Numbered from the stretch's first letter, positions 51,163 to 61,455 are shown. The stretch: 64,000 bases of DNA from Clostridium sp. AF15-31 (GCF_003461625.1 NZ_QTXL01000004.1:62313-126312), one strand, 5' to 3'. Program-made: numbers and translations. The notes: generated by a model from the sequence alone, not told the origin.

Positions 51163-51960
51163 ATGATAAAATTAGTTGCAAGTGACGTGGATGGAACTCT
51201 TGTTCCTGACGGAACATTTGAGATCGATCCTGAGATCTATGATGTGATAAAGAAACTGAAAGAAAAGGGTATTACCTTTGTGGCAGCAAGCGGCAGACAG
51301 TATGCGAGCCTTAAGAAGTTATTTGCACCGGTTGCAGACCGGATCTTATATATCCCGGATAATGGCGGATTTGTCAGAGGAAGCAAGGGCGAAACATGGC
51401 TCAAACGTCCGATGGAGAAAGACTTGATCCGTGCGATTGTGGAGGATGCAGAGAAGCTGCCGGATGTAGAGCTGATGCTCTGTGGAAGGGACTACGCATA
51501 TGTTGGAAGCGAGGATGGACGACTGTATAACTGGATGCGGGAAGCATACCGCTATGAGATCAAGGCAGTGTCGGATCTTACCGATATTGATGATGATATC
51601 GTGAAGATCTCGATATTCCACCCGGAGGATGCAGAGCGGATCGTAAAAGACTGGTTTTATGACAAATGGAAGGATACCGTTCTGCTGGCACCTGCCGGAG
51701 TTTACTGGGTAGACTGTTCGGAACCATCGATCAACAAGGGAAGTGCATTGCAGTTTCTGCTTGATAAATATGAGATCAAACCGGATGAAGTTATGGTATT
51801 TGGTGATAATATCAATGACCTTGGTATGCTTGCCTGCGCAAAGGAAAGCTATGCGATCGGAAGTGCCAGAGATGAGGTAAAGCAGGCAGCAGCCCATGTA
51901 GCAGATACGATGCGCAATCAGGGTGTGATCAAGGTGTTAAAGGAGCAGTTGTTAAAATAA
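51163..51960 (+). CDS. HAD-superfamily phosphatase, Cof/YidA type
   Basis: 265 aa. Motif I is VASDVDGTLVPDG (nucleophile Asp), motif II VAASGRQYASL, the motif III Lys is in EPSINKGSALQFLLDKYEIK, and motif IV is VMVFGDNINDLGML. The cap between residues about 85 and 185 is the type IIB Cof cap. It probably dephosphorylates sugar phosphates or related metabolites. A short AT-rich gap separates it from the AAA gene, and it is followed 40 bases later by the dipeptidase gene. Confidence 0.93.
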   Translation: MIKLVASDVDGTLVPDGTFEIDPEIYDVIKKLKEKGITFVAASGRQYASLKKLFAPVADRILYIPDNGGFVRGSKGETWLKRPMEKDLIRAIVEDAEKLPDVELMLCGRDYAYVGSEDGRLYNWMREAYRYEIKAVSDLTDIDDDIVKISIFHPEDAERIVKDWFYDKWKDTVLLAPAGVYWVDCSEPSINKGSALQFLLDKYEIKPDEVMVFGDNINDLGMLACAKESYAIGSARDEVKQAAAHVADTMRNQGVIKVLKEQLLK

Positions 51961-52000
51961 ACTCAGACAGTAGTTGTGATTGAAAAAGGAGTGAAGCCTG

Positions 52001-53530
52001 ATGGCATGTACAACGATATTAGTTGGAAAGAAGGCATCCTATGATGGATCAACGATCATTGCCAGAAACGATGATTCAGGATCCGGTCATTATATGCCGA
52101 AGAAATTTGTAGTCGTAGAACCGGGAGAACAGCCGAAGATCTACCGTTCGGTTCTGGCACATCTGGAAATTCCGCTTCCGGAAGAAGCGATGCGCTATAC
52201 CTCGATGCCAAATGCAGTCGATGGTGAGGGCATCTGGGCGGCAAGTGGTGTAAATGCAGCCCATGTTGCAATGACAGCGACCGAAACCATTACATCGAAT
52301 TCGAGAGTGCTCGGTGCAGATCCTCTGGTCGAGTATCAGCCGGCAGAGAACGGAAACGAAGAAATACCGGGCGGAATCGGAGAAGAAGATATCGTCTGTC
52401 TGGTACTTCCATATATAAGAAGTGCGAGAGCAGGTGTAGAACGTCTTGGAAATCTGCTTGAAACGTACGGAACCTACGAGATGAATGGAATCGCATTCCA
52501 GGATCAGGATGAGATCTGGTGGATGGAGACGATCGGAGGACATCACTGGATCGCGAAGAAAGTGCCGGATGATGTCTATGTTGTGATGCCGAATCAGTTC
52601 GGCACGGATATATTTGATATGAAGGATGCATTAACGGATCAGAACGCACATATGTGCTCAAAGGATCTGGCGGAATTTATCGAGAAGAATCATCTGGATC
52701 TGACTATTAGAAGAAGCACAGAACGTAAGGCCGAAGATGCGGATCTGCCGTTTGGCAGATTCATTAATCCAAGAGAGATATTTGGCAGTCATGATGATTC
52801 GGATCATGTCTACAATACGCCAAGAGCATGGTTTATGGAGCGGTACCTGAATCCGAAGACCTACCGCTGGGATGGTGAAAATGCAGATTACACACCGGTA
52901 TCGGACGACATTCCATGGAGTCTGATTCCGGAGCATAAGGTGACGATGGAGGATGTCAAATATGTGTTGTCCTCGCATTATCAGGGAACAACATATGACC
53001 CATATCTTCCATATGGAGATAAGAAGATGGCAGGTGCATATCGTTCCATCGGCATTAACCGGACTGATTTCATGTCTGCGATCCAGATGCGACCATATGG
53101 AACAGAGGACAGCCGTGTGATCGAGTGGGTGGCATTTGCCTCAAATGCATTTAATGTCATGGTGCCATTTTATGCAAATGTGGACACAACACCGGAATAT
53201 CTGGCGAACACGACCGCTGATGTATCTACCGATAATTTCTACTGGAGCAGCCGAATGATCGCAGCGATGGCAGATGCATCTTACAGCAAGTCGCTGTTTC
53301 ATATCGAACGGTATCAGGAAACCATGCTTGCGAAAGGGCATGAGGTGATCAACAGATACGATGAGCAGATAGAAAAAGAACCGGATGCCGGTAAACGAAG
53401 TGTGCTTCGAGAGCAGGCCAATCAGGAAATGGCAGATATTCTTCGGAAAGAGACCGGTAATACGCTTTCCAAAGTCTTATATGAACTGAGTAATCAGATG
53501 AAGAATTCTTATGCGAGATCGGATGCTTAA
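52001..53530 (+). CDS. C69-family dipeptidase (PepD-like)
   Basis: 509 aa Ntn-hydrolase. The N terminus is MACTTILVGKKASYDGSTII; Cys3 becomes the nucleophile after processing. IARNDDSGSGHYMPKKFVVV, GIGEEDIVCLVLPYIRSARA and DEIWWMETIGGHHWIAKKVP are family landmarks. It cleaves a broad range of dipeptides in the cytosol. It is followed 47 bases later by a sodium-dependent transporter, so import and hydrolysis of amino-acid-containing nutrients may be coupled. Start after AAAGGAGTGAAG. Confidence 0.93.
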   Translation: MACTTILVGKKASYDGSTIIARNDDSGSGHYMPKKFVVVEPGEQPKIYRSVLAHLEIPLPEEAMRYTSMPNAVDGEGIWAASGVNAAHVAMTATETITSNSRVLGADPLVEYQPAENGNEEIPGGIGEEDIVCLVLPYIRSARAGVERLGNLLETYGTYEMNGIAFQDQDEIWWMETIGGHHWIAKKVPDDVYVVMPNQFGTDIFDMKDALTDQNAHMCSKDLAEFIEKNHLDLTIRRSTERKAEDADLPFGRFINPREIFGSHDDSDHVYNTPRAWFMERYLNPKTYRWDGENADYTPVSDDIPWSLIPEHKVTMEDVKYVLSSHYQGTTYDPYLPYGDKKMAGAYRSIGINRTDFMSAIQMRPYGTEDSRVIEWVAFASNAFNVMVPFYANVDTTPEYLANTTADVSTDNFYWSSRMIAAMADASYSKSLFHIERYQETMLAKGHEVINRYDEQIEKEPDAGKRSVLREQANQEMADILRKETGNTLSKVLYELSNQMKNSYARSDA

Positions 53531-53577
53531 GGCATCGGCATAGAGAAGCAAGAAATACAGGAGAAAAAGTAGAAAAT

Positions 53578-54933
53578 ATGAAACGAGAATCATTTAAATC
53601 CCGTTTAGGCTTTTTATTAGTAAGTGCGGGATGTGCGATCGGAATTGGAAATGTATGGAGATTTCCATATGTAGTAGGAGAAAATGGCGGTGGTATCTTT
53701 GTACTGTTCTATCTGCTGTTCCTTGTGGCAATGGGACTTCCGGTTCTGACCATGGAGCTTGCAGTCGGACGAGGAAGCAGGAAGAGTGCGGTTCTTGCAT
53801 ATAAGGAGCTTGAGAAACCAAAGAGCAAATGGCATATCCATGGCTGGTTTGCCATCCTTGGATGTTATGTGCTGATGATGTACTATACAACCGTATCCGG
53901 CTGGATGGTATCGTATTTTTATAAATTCGTAACAGGCGAATTCAAGGCAGGTATGGATGTGGATGCGACCGGATCTGTATTCTCGGATCTGCTTGCCGAT
54001 CCAAAGCAGATGGGCTTCTGGATGATCCTGACGGTTATTGTCGGATTTATTGTATGTAGCCGCGGACTTCAGAATGGTCTGGAAAGGATCAGTAAGATCA
54101 TGATGACAGCACTGTTGGTGCTGATCGTGGTACTGGCAGTTCACAGTATTACTTTATCAGGAGCCGACGAAGGTTTACGGTTCTACCTGATTCCAAATCT
54201 GTCAACAGTTGAGAAAGTTGGTATTGGAAATGTGATCTCGGCGGCTATGAATCAGGCATTCTTCACTCTGAGTCTTGGTGTAGCTGCGATGGAGATCTTC
54301 GGAAGTTATATGAGCAAGGATCATGCGTTGGCAGGCGAAGGTGTGCGAATCTGTGCCCTGGATACATTTGTTGCTGTTATGTCAGGATTGATCATTTTTC
54401 CGGCATGCTTCAGTTATGGCGTAGAGGTTACTTCAGGACCAAAGCTGATATTTGTAACGCTGCCGAATGTATTTGTAAATATGGCAGGCGGAAGGATCTG
54501 GGGTTCCTTGTTCTTTCTGTTTATGACATTTGCAAGTTTTTCGACTGTAATTGCGGTATTTGAAAATATTATGTCTTTTGCAATGGATATGTTCGGATGG
54601 AGCAGGAATAAAACAGCCATCATCAATTGCATTATTATTCTGATCGCAAGTCTTCCTTGTGTTCTGGGATATAATGTGTGGAGTGATCTGCACCTGATCG
54701 GTGGCAGAGATGTATTAGACAGTGAGGACTTCCTGGTAAGTAATCTTTTGCTCCCACTTGGTTCGCTGATCTATCTGTTGTTCTGTGTTACGAAATGGGG
54801 CTGGGGCTTTGATAATTATATCGAGGAAGTAAATACCGGTTCCGGACTGAAAATGTCCAGAAAATTAAAACCATATTTCCAGTTTGTACTTCCTGTTCTG
54901 ATCCTGATCATTCTGATTCAGGGACTGTTGTAA
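53578..54933 (+). CDS. Sodium-dependent (NSS/SNF family) amino acid transporter
   Basis: 451 aa with about 11 transmembrane helices. TM1 has the hallmark GCAIGIGNVWRFPYVVGENG that binds Na+ and substrate; TM2 region LTMELAVGRGSRKSAVLAY is also conserved. A bacterial Tyr/Trp or branched amino acid transporter is the usual function, but the substrate cannot be told. Together with the preceding dipeptidase it suggests peptide or amino acid use. AGGAGAAAAAG precedes the ATG. Confidence 0.93.
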   Translation: MKRESFKSRLGFLLVSAGCAIGIGNVWRFPYVVGENGGGIFVLFYLLFLVAMGLPVLTMELAVGRGSRKSAVLAYKELEKPKSKWHIHGWFAILGCYVLMMYYTTVSGWMVSYFYKFVTGEFKAGMDVDATGSVFSDLLADPKQMGFWMILTVIVGFIVCSRGLQNGLERISKIMMTALLVLIVVLAVHSITLSGADEGLRFYLIPNLSTVEKVGIGNVISAAMNQAFFTLSLGVAAMEIFGSYMSKDHALAGEGVRICALDTFVAVMSGLIIFPACFSYGVEVTSGPKLIFVTLPNVFVNMAGGRIWGSLFFLFMTFASFSTVIAVFENIMSFAMDMFGWSRNKTAIINCIIILIASLPCVLGYNVWSDLHLIGGRDVLDSEDFLVSNLLLPLGSLIYLLFCVTKWGWGFDNYIEEVNTGSGLKMSRKLKPYFQFVLPVLILIILIQGLL

Positions 54934-54985
54934 AGAAGATTTTCAAGATAAAATATGAGAAGATATTTGGGAGATAAGACGGTAT

Positions 54986-55426
54986 ATGGATACGAAAAAA
55001 TATGAAGATCAGATGCCTGTAGATGAAGGTCTACAGGGAAATGAGACAATCGAAGAAGCAATCCTTGCTTTACAGCAGGAACCGACAGAAGAAATACTTG
55101 CGCATACGCTTACAGTGATAAGACGGCGTGCGAGAGCAAATGGACAGTTCATTGTTGCAGTTATACCACCGGCGGGTGCAGAGAGCAGTTTGCAGATCCA
55201 GGCGATCCAGACCGAGGATGAGCGGTACTGGTGGATGGCATTTACCGGCTTTGATGAGGAGATAAAGGGCGGTGAAACCGTAATGTCAACCTTTATGGCA
55301 GATATCAGCCATCTCTTTGAAGCAGCTTTAATGACGGACGATATAGAGGGCATTATTCTGAATCCCTGGAATCGCGCATTAATGCTGGATAAGGGCCTGC
55401 TTCAGCTGATTCTTGCAGGAAAGTAG
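54986..55426 (+). CDS. SseB-domain protein
   Basis: 146 aa. The later part (STFMADISHLFEAALMTDDI, EGIILNPWNRALMLDKGLLQ) matches SseB N-terminal-domain proteins common in Lachnospiraceae, usually cytosolic and uncharacterised. A region around RYWWMAFTGFDEEIKGG is also typical. It follows the transporter by 52 bases with GGGAGAT as ribosome site. No enzymatic motif is visible. Confidence 0.8.
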   Translation: MDTKKYEDQMPVDEGLQGNETIEEAILALQQEPTEEILAHTLTVIRRRARANGQFIVAVIPPAGAESSLQIQAIQTEDERYWWMAFTGFDEEIKGGETVMSTFMADISHLFEAALMTDDIEGIILNPWNRALMLDKGLLQLILAGK

Positions 55427-55493
55427 CTCAACATTAGAAAAATGCCATTTTTTATATAAAAAGTTTAGAAAATTTAATTTTTCACAAAAACAG

Positions 55494-55606
55494 TTGTTTA
55501 AATTTCACAAAAATATAATGAGAAATGAAAAGAATTGTGATATAATCAGAAAGTAGTGTAGTAGTACACTACTTTTTGTTTTTTATAGGCAAGAGCCGTT
55601 TGCGGC
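55494..55606 (+). promoter_or_regulatory. Leader/control region of the alcohol dehydrogenase gene
   Basis: TTGTTTAAATTTCACAA (55494-55510) resembles an imperfect Rex operator. TATAAT lies at about 55541. AAAGTAGTGTAGTAGTACAC folds with its own second half plus TACTTTTT to form a terminator-like hairpin (about 55551-55577), and GAGCCGTTTGCGGCTC (55593-55608) forms a second hairpin. Either the sseB terminator or an attenuator. Confidence 0.5.
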
Positions 55607-55650
55607 TCCTTAGTCGTACCAATAAGATAGAGTAATAGGAGGATGGAAAG

Positions 55651-56868
55651 ATGGCAAGATTTACGTTACCTAGAGATATTTATCATGGAAAGGATGCATT
55701 AGATGCATTAAAAACTTTTAAAGGAAAAAGGGCGATGATCTGTGTTGGCGGTGGCTCGATGAAACGCTTTGGATTTCTGGATAAAGTAGAAAAGAATCTG
55801 AAAGAGGCAGGAATGGAAGTTCAGTTATTTGAAGGCATTGAACCGGATCCGTCTGTTGAAACAGTTATGAAGGGTGCTGCTGCCATGCTGGAGTTTGAAC
55901 CGGACTGGATCGTAGCAATCGGCGGAGGTTCTCCGATTGATGCGGCAAAGGCAATGTGGATCAAATATGAATATCCGGACATTACATTTGAAGATATGTG
56001 TAAGGTATTTGGTATTCCTTCCCTTCGTAAAAAAGCTCATTTCTGTGCAATTTCATCTACTTCAGGAACTGCAACTGAAGTAACGGCCTTTTCAATTATC
56101 ACGGATTATCAGAAGGGCATCAAATACCCGATCGCTGATTTTGAGATTACACCGGATGTAGCGATCGTTGATCCTGAGCTGGCAGAGACGATGCCGCAGA
56201 AGTTAGTTGCTCATACCGGTATGGATGCAATGACACATGCGATCGAGGCATATGTATCAACCGCAAACTGTGATTTCACAGATCCGCTTGCATTACATGC
56301 TATTAAGATGATCCAGAATGATCTGGTTGGTTCTTATAACGGAGATATGGAAAAACGTGACGCAATGCACAACGCTCAGTGCCTTGCAGGTATGGCATTC
56401 TCAAATGCGCTTCTGGGTATTGTTCATTCTATGGCACATAAAACAGGTGCAGCATTTGCGGATTATGGTGCACACATCATTCACGGTGCGGCAAATGCAA
56501 TGTATCTGCCGAAGGTCATCGCATTTAATGCAAAAGATGAAACTGCAAAAGAAAGATATGGAGTGATCGCAGACTTTATGGGACTTGGCGGTGATACATT
56601 AGATGAGAAGGTAACACTTCTGATCAACTATCTGCGTAAGATGAACGATGATCTGAATATCCCACACTGTATCAAACATTATGGTGCTGACAGCTATCCG
56701 GCAGAGCAGGGCTTTGTACCTGAGAATGTATTCTTAGAGCGGTTGCCTGAGATCGCAGCAAATGCAATATTGGATGCATGTACAGGATCAAATCCAAGAC
56801 AGCCGAGTCAGGAAGAGATGGAGAAACTCTTAAAGTGCTGTTATTATGATTCAGAGGTTGATTTCTAA
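55651..56868 (+). CDS. Iron-containing alcohol dehydrogenase (butanol dehydrogenase-type)
   Basis: 405 aa. The nucleotide region VAIGGGSPIDAAKAMWI and STSGTATEVTAFSII are typical of group III Fe-ADH. The metal ligands are supplied by VDPELAE...HTGMDAMTHAIEAY (Asp, His), GIVHSMAHKTGA and YGAHIIHGAANAM (His residues). It interconverts aldehydes and alcohols with NAD(P)H, helping to regenerate NAD+ in fermentation. AGGAGG precedes the ATG. It appears monocistronic, with its own terminator at 56917. Confidence 0.95.
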   Translation: MARFTLPRDIYHGKDALDALKTFKGKRAMICVGGGSMKRFGFLDKVEKNLKEAGMEVQLFEGIEPDPSVETVMKGAAAMLEFEPDWIVAIGGGSPIDAAKAMWIKYEYPDITFEDMCKVFGIPSLRKKAHFCAISSTSGTATEVTAFSIITDYQKGIKYPIADFEITPDVAIVDPELAETMPQKLVAHTGMDAMTHAIEAYVSTANCDFTDPLALHAIKMIQNDLVGSYNGDMEKRDAMHNAQCLAGMAFSNALLGIVHSMAHKTGAAFADYGAHIIHGAANAMYLPKVIAFNAKDETAKERYGVIADFMGLGGDTLDEKVTLLINYLRKMNDDLNIPHCIKHYGADSYPAEQGFVPENVFLERLPEIAANAILDACTGSNPRQPSQEEMEKLLKCCYYDSEVDF

Positions 56869-56916
56869 AAGTAATTGATTTATAAGAGGTACAATACTGA
56901 TATAAAATAAGAAACC

Positions 56917-56953
56917 AGGGTATTTTTGGAACAAATTCCGAAAATACCCTTTT
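56917..56953 (+). terminator. Terminator of the alcohol dehydrogenase gene
   Basis: AGGGTATTTTTGG pairs with CCGAAAATACCCT around an 8-base loop, followed by TTTT. Confidence 0.88.
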
Positions 56954-57088
56954 AAAATGTCAGGTAAAACTTGATTTCTCAGGGATAGCACTTTATACTG
57001 GAAAAGTAGTGTGCCTTTATGGAAACGAATGTAGTAGAATGCTTATCATAGGGCATAAAAAACAAAAGAAAATTTTGGAGGAGAGAAA

Positions 57089-58744
57089 TTGAAGATCAAA
57101 AGAAAACAGATTGCGATGCTTATATTCATTGCGATCATAATCGTACTCATGGTGGTAACCGGTAAAACACCGGGGGAGATCGCAGATCCGGAGAATTATC
57201 AATGTAAGACATATGCAACGATATTATCTCTGCTTCCACCGGTTATTGCGATCGGTCTGGCACTGATCACAAAGGAAGTTTATACCTCATTGCTTGCAGG
57301 TATTATCACAGGTGGATTATTATATTCGAATTTCAATCTGGAGTTAGGTATCAATACCATGCTGTTTAATGAAAATGGCGGTATGATCGCGAAGCTTTCA
57401 GATTCAGGAAATACGGGTATTCTGGTATTTCTTGTTATGCTTGGTATTCTGGTATCCCTGTTAAATAAAGCAGGAGGCTCTGCAGCATTTGGAAAATGGG
57501 CATCAAAACACATTAAGACAAGGATTGGCGCACAATTATCCGTTATGGTTCTTGGAATCCTGATCTTTGTAGACGATTATTTTAATTGTCTGACTGTAGG
57601 AAGTGTCCTTCGTCCCGTAACAGATCGTCATAAAGTATCAAGAGCCAAATTATCTTATATTATTGATGCTACAGCAGCACCGGTGTGTATCATAGCACCG
57701 ATCAGTTCATGGGCTGCGGCTGTTACATCATCCGTACCGGAAGATGCTGGAATTAACGGATTTGCAGTATTTATCCAGACAATTCCATATAATCTGTATG
57801 CGCTTCTTACGTTAGTCATGGTACTTGGAGTAACCATTCTTCGTGTTGATTTCGGTCCGATGAAGAGACATGAAATGAATGCGATAGCAGGGGATCTGTT
57901 CACAACTCCGGGAAGACCATATGAAGATAATGAAGAAGAAATTTTAAAAGAAAATGCACATGTGCTGGATCTGATCCTGCCGGTTGTTGTGCTGATCATA
58001 AGCTGTATCATTGCAATGGTATATACAGGCGGTTTCTTCAGCGGAACATCATTTGTAGATGCATTCGCAAATTCATCCGCATCGGTTGGTCTGGTGCTTG
58101 GTGGTGCTGTTACACTGGTATTTACGTTTATTTATTTCATGCTGCGTGATACCTTATCCTTCCGGGAATTTACGGAATGTATACCGGAAGGTTTCAAATC
58201 AATGATCGCACCGATCCTGATCCTTACAATGGCGTGGACACTTTCCGGTATGACGAATCTCCTTGGCGCAAAGGTATATGTAGCTGATCTGGTATCCAGT
58301 TCTGCCGGTTCCATGCAGGGCTTCCTGCCGATGATCATATTCATTGTTGCAGCCTTACTTGCATTTGCCACCGGAACGTCATGGGGAACCTTCAGTATTC
58401 TGATCCCGATCGTGATCGGCGTATTCCCATCCGGACAGATGATGGTAATCTCTATCGCATCCTGTCTTGCAGGTGCGGTATGTGGTGACCACTGCTCCCC
58501 AATCTCAGATACAACGATCATGGCATCTGCCGGAGGACATTGTGAGCATGTAAACCATGTATCTACACAGCTTCCATATGCAATTGTTGTAGCTGCAGTA
58601 TGTATGGTTGGATATCTGCTGATCGGAATTCTTCAGGCTGCGAAGCTTGCCGCACTTTCATGGCTTGCGCTTCCGGTTTGTATCGTGCTGTTATTTGTAA
58701 TTCTAATGCTTATTCGTGCAAAAACCGGACGTGAAGAGGTTTAG
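57089..58744 (+). CDS. NhaC-family Na+/H+ antiporter-like transporter
   Basis: 551 aa with roughly 12 transmembrane segments. Conserved elements include VLGILIFVDDYFNCLTVGSV, STAAPVC-like IDATAAPVCIIAPISSWAA, ATGTSWGTFSILIPI and AVCGDHCSPISDTTIMASAG. Members exchange Na+ with H+ or organic acids (malate/lactate), or act as amino acid antiporters. It uses a TTG start at 57089 after TTGGAGGAGAG. It stands before a sodium/alanine symporter; both depend on Na+ gradients. Confidence 0.92.
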   Translation: MKIKRKQIAMLIFIAIIIVLMVVTGKTPGEIADPENYQCKTYATILSLLPPVIAIGLALITKEVYTSLLAGIITGGLLYSNFNLELGINTMLFNENGGMIAKLSDSGNTGILVFLVMLGILVSLLNKAGGSAAFGKWASKHIKTRIGAQLSVMVLGILIFVDDYFNCLTVGSVLRPVTDRHKVSRAKLSYIIDATAAPVCIIAPISSWAAAVTSSVPEDAGINGFAVFIQTIPYNLYALLTLVMVLGVTILRVDFGPMKRHEMNAIAGDLFTTPGRPYEDNEEEILKENAHVLDLILPVVVLIISCIIAMVYTGGFFSGTSFVDAFANSSASVGLVLGGAVTLVFTFIYFMLRDTLSFREFTECIPEGFKSMIAPILILTMAWTLSGMTNLLGAKVYVADLVSSSAGSMQGFLPMIIFIVAALLAFATGTSWGTFSILIPIVIGVFPSGQMMVISIASCLAGAVCGDHCSPISDTTIMASAGGHCEHVNHVSTQLPYAIVVAAVCMVGYLLIGILQAAKLAALSWLALPVCIVLLFVILMLIRAKTGREEV

Positions 58745-58845
58745 GTTTCGAATATTTTCACCGAAACGTATGGACATATTTAAGAGCGTACGACCTGAAT
58801 TCGAAAAACTTGCCAGATTATAGTAAAGGAAATTAGTAGTAAAAT

Positions 58846-60246
58846 ATGTTAGAAACAATTGAATCAATCAACAACGTAGTCAATAACTTTATATGGGGTG
58901 TCCCTGCCATGATCTGTATTATTGGTGTCGGTCTGGTGTTAAGCTTCCGAACCCGGTTTCTGCAGATCCGGAAATTTCCATATGCGATGAAAGTTACGAT
59001 CGGGCGAATGTTTCGAAAGAAACAGGCTGCCGATGGAGCCATGACACCGTTTCAGGCGGTGTGTACCGCGCTTGCGGCTACGGTCGGTACAGGAAATATA
59101 GCAGGTGTTGCAGGAGCAATCGCTATCGGTGGACCGGGCGCCGTCTTCTGGATGTGGATATCCGCACTTCTTGGTATGTGTACAAAGTTTTCAGAAGTAA
59201 CACTCGCCGTTCATTTCCGGGAGAAGAATGATAAGGGCGAATTTGTCGGCGGACCGATGTATTACATCAAGAATGGTCTGAAGAAGCACTGGCACTGGCT
59301 TGCATATCTGTTTGCGGCATTTGGTGTGATCACAGTGTTCGGTACAGGAAATGCCACACAGGTAAACACGATCACGACAGCGATCGACTCTGCATTATTT
59401 AATTATGGAATTATTTCAAAGGATTCCGTATCAAACATAAATCTGGTCATCGGTATTGTGCTTGCAGTCCTGCTTGCATTGATCCTGCTTGGCGGGATTA
59501 AGAGAATCGGGCAGGTAACAGAGAAGCTGGTACCATTTATGGCGCTGTTCTATGTGGTGCTTGCACTTGGAGTCGTAATTTTAAATATCAATCATGTGCC
59601 GGCAGTATTTAAAGAGATTGTGGAAGGCGCATTTTCACCGGCGTCAGTAACCGGTGGTGTTGTTGGAAGCTTTTTCATGAGCATGAAGAAGGGTGTATCA
59701 AGAGGTATCTTTTCAAATGAGGCCGGGCTTGGTACAGGTTCAATCGCACATGCATGTGCAGATACAAGAAAGCCGGTAAAACAGGGATTCTTTGGAATCT
59801 TTGAAGTATTCGTAGATACTATAGTTATCTGTACCCTGACTGCATTGGTTATACTTTGCAGCGAAGTGCCGATCACATATGGACAGGCAGCGGGCGCTGA
59901 GCTTACGATCAGTGGGTTTACTGCTACATATGGCAACTGGGTATCACTTTTTACAGCTGTAGCGATGTGCTGTTTCGCATTTTCAACTATTATTGGTTGG
60001 GGATTATATGGTGCGAGGTGTATTGAGTTTTTATTCGGAACAAAGGTAAATAAGCCGTTTATGTTTGTTTATTCACTGGTTGCTATCGTTGGTGCAACCT
60101 TAGATCTTGGATTACTCTGGAGTATTGCAGAGACCTTCAATGGTCTGATGGCGATACCAAACCTGATCGCAGTATTCTTGCTTTCCGGTGTAGTTGTGAA
60201 GCTGGTCAGGGAACATTTTGATCCGGAAACAAGGGAAGAAGCATAA
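58846..60246 (+). CDS. Sodium:alanine symporter (AGCS family)
   Basis: 466 aa, about 11 transmembrane helices. The AGCS signature appears as GNIAGVAGAIAIGGPGAVFW and WMWISALLGMCTKFSEVTLA, with GGPMYYIKNGL and FSNEAGLGTGSIAHA further on. It imports alanine or glycine with Na+. GGAAATTAG before the ATG is a weak ribosome site. GTTTCG (58745) and CGAAAC (58761) can pair in the gap before it. Confidence 0.95.
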   Translation: MLETIESINNVVNNFIWGVPAMICIIGVGLVLSFRTRFLQIRKFPYAMKVTIGRMFRKKQAADGAMTPFQAVCTALAATVGTGNIAGVAGAIAIGGPGAVFWMWISALLGMCTKFSEVTLAVHFREKNDKGEFVGGPMYYIKNGLKKHWHWLAYLFAAFGVITVFGTGNATQVNTITTAIDSALFNYGIISKDSVSNINLVIGIVLAVLLALILLGGIKRIGQVTEKLVPFMALFYVVLALGVVILNINHVPAVFKEIVEGAFSPASVTGGVVGSFFMSMKKGVSRGIFSNEAGLGTGSIAHACADTRKPVKQGFFGIFEVFVDTIVICTLTALVILCSEVPITYGQAAGAELTISGFTATYGNWVSLFTAVAMCCFAFSTIIGWGLYGARCIEFLFGTKVNKPFMFVYSLVAIVGATLDLGLLWSIAETFNGLMAIPNLIAVFLLSGVVVKLVREHFDPETREEA

Positions 60247-60281
60247 TAAAAATAACAGATAAATAAAAATATCAGATAAAC

Positions 60282-60341
60282 AAAAAACATCTAATCGGAT
60301 AACAGATATGAATATGTCGTTAACCGATTGGATGTTTTTTT
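60282..60341. terminator. Terminator after the alanine symporter
   Basis: AAAAAACATCTAATCGG pairs with CCGATTGGATGTTTTTT, with ATAAC/GTTAA pairing inside. The A- and T-runs make it usable on both strands. Confidence 0.9.
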
Positions 60342-60513
60342 ACTTTATGGAAGGTTTTATTGTATAAAGCAAGGAACTTCAGATCGAAAGTTCGTCAAAT
60401 CAAAATTTTTTCAAAAAATATAAATTTGTATCAACTTTTTCTCATCCTTAAACATCTAAATAATAGAAAACAAAGTAAGAAATACTTTTGAGATAGATAA
60501 GGAGGAACGGATA

Positions 60514-61431
60514 ATGCGTCAGAATGGGAATAGAGTCAGATTACAAAAAAGAAGAAAGATGTTCTTAATGCAGCAAAAGAGAAAGAGAAGGAGAAGAAGA
60601 CAGCAGATATTTATGCGTGTAACGGCAGCAGCAATGCTTCTGTTTGCGTTCTGCATCAGTATTCGGTTCATACATATGGCGAAAGACAGACCGATTGTAG
60701 AAGGATCAACGCAGGAGCCTGTGACAACAGAGGTAAGTACGACAGAGACAAGTACGACAGAGAGTTCCGGAACCGGTAATATGAAAGAGACATTGCTGAC
60801 AGGCCGGGGAGATGATACTACAACAGGATCAGTAAAAAACATGGATTTAAAGAGCGATGACAAATCAAATGATTTTTCGGATGCGGTATTTGTCGGAGAT
60901 TCCAGAACGGAAGGCTTCGTGTTACAAACTGGTATACAGACAACCGCATATGTACACAAGGGATTAACTGTTGCAAGCGCATATACCGCAAAAGTAATCC
61001 ATCAGGACGATGAAGACCGGTCAGTGATGGAGGCACTTGCCAGAACAAGATATAATCGTGTATATTTAATGTTTGGAATCAATGAGACAGGCTGGATCAG
61101 TAATGATATATTTATCTCAGATTACAAGCAGATCATTGATGATATTAAGGCACAAAATCCATCTGCAAAGATATTTATTCAGTCGGTACTTCCGGTAAGT
61201 AAAGCGGTATCGGATTCCGGCGGATATGTCAGAAATGATAAGATCGCGGAATATAATAAACGATTAGAGCAGCTTGCAGCGGATGAAGGTGCTACATTTG
61301 TGAATGTGCAGGAAGCGGTATCAACAGATGGAGTTCTGCCGGATGATGCGGCCACAGATGGAATTCATCTGAATAAGAAATATTGTGAAAAATGGCTTAC
61401 ATATCTGGAGGAACATACACTGGATAAATAA
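60514..61431 (+). CDS. Membrane-anchored SGNH/GDSL hydrolase
   Basis: 305 aa. A very basic cytosolic start (RKRRRRRQQ) is followed by a single transmembrane helix (about 34-52) and a Thr/Ser/Glu-rich stalk (TTEVSTTETSTTESS). The SGNH domain starts AVFVGDSRTEGF, where Ser is the nucleophile; YLMFGINETGW gives the Gly/Asn block and DGIHLNKKYCEKWL the Asp-His pair. It acts outside the membrane, possibly on acyl groups of wall polymers. It lies 24 bases before the sigma-factor gene. It lacks the acyltransferase-3 domain of OatA. Confidence 0.88.
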   Translation: MRQNGNRVRLQKRRKMFLMQQKRKRRRRRQQIFMRVTAAAMLLFAFCISIRFIHMAKDRPIVEGSTQEPVTTEVSTTETSTTESSGTGNMKETLLTGRGDDTTTGSVKNMDLKSDDKSNDFSDAVFVGDSRTEGFVLQTGIQTTAYVHKGLTVASAYTAKVIHQDDEDRSVMEALARTRYNRVYLMFGINETGWISNDIFISDYKQIIDDIKAQNPSAKIFIQSVLPVSKAVSDSGGYVRNDKIAEYNKRLEQLAADEGATFVNVQEAVSTDGVLPDDAATDGIHLNKKYCEKWLTYLEEHTLDK

Positions 61432-61455
61432 AAATATTAACAGAGGGAACAGAAC

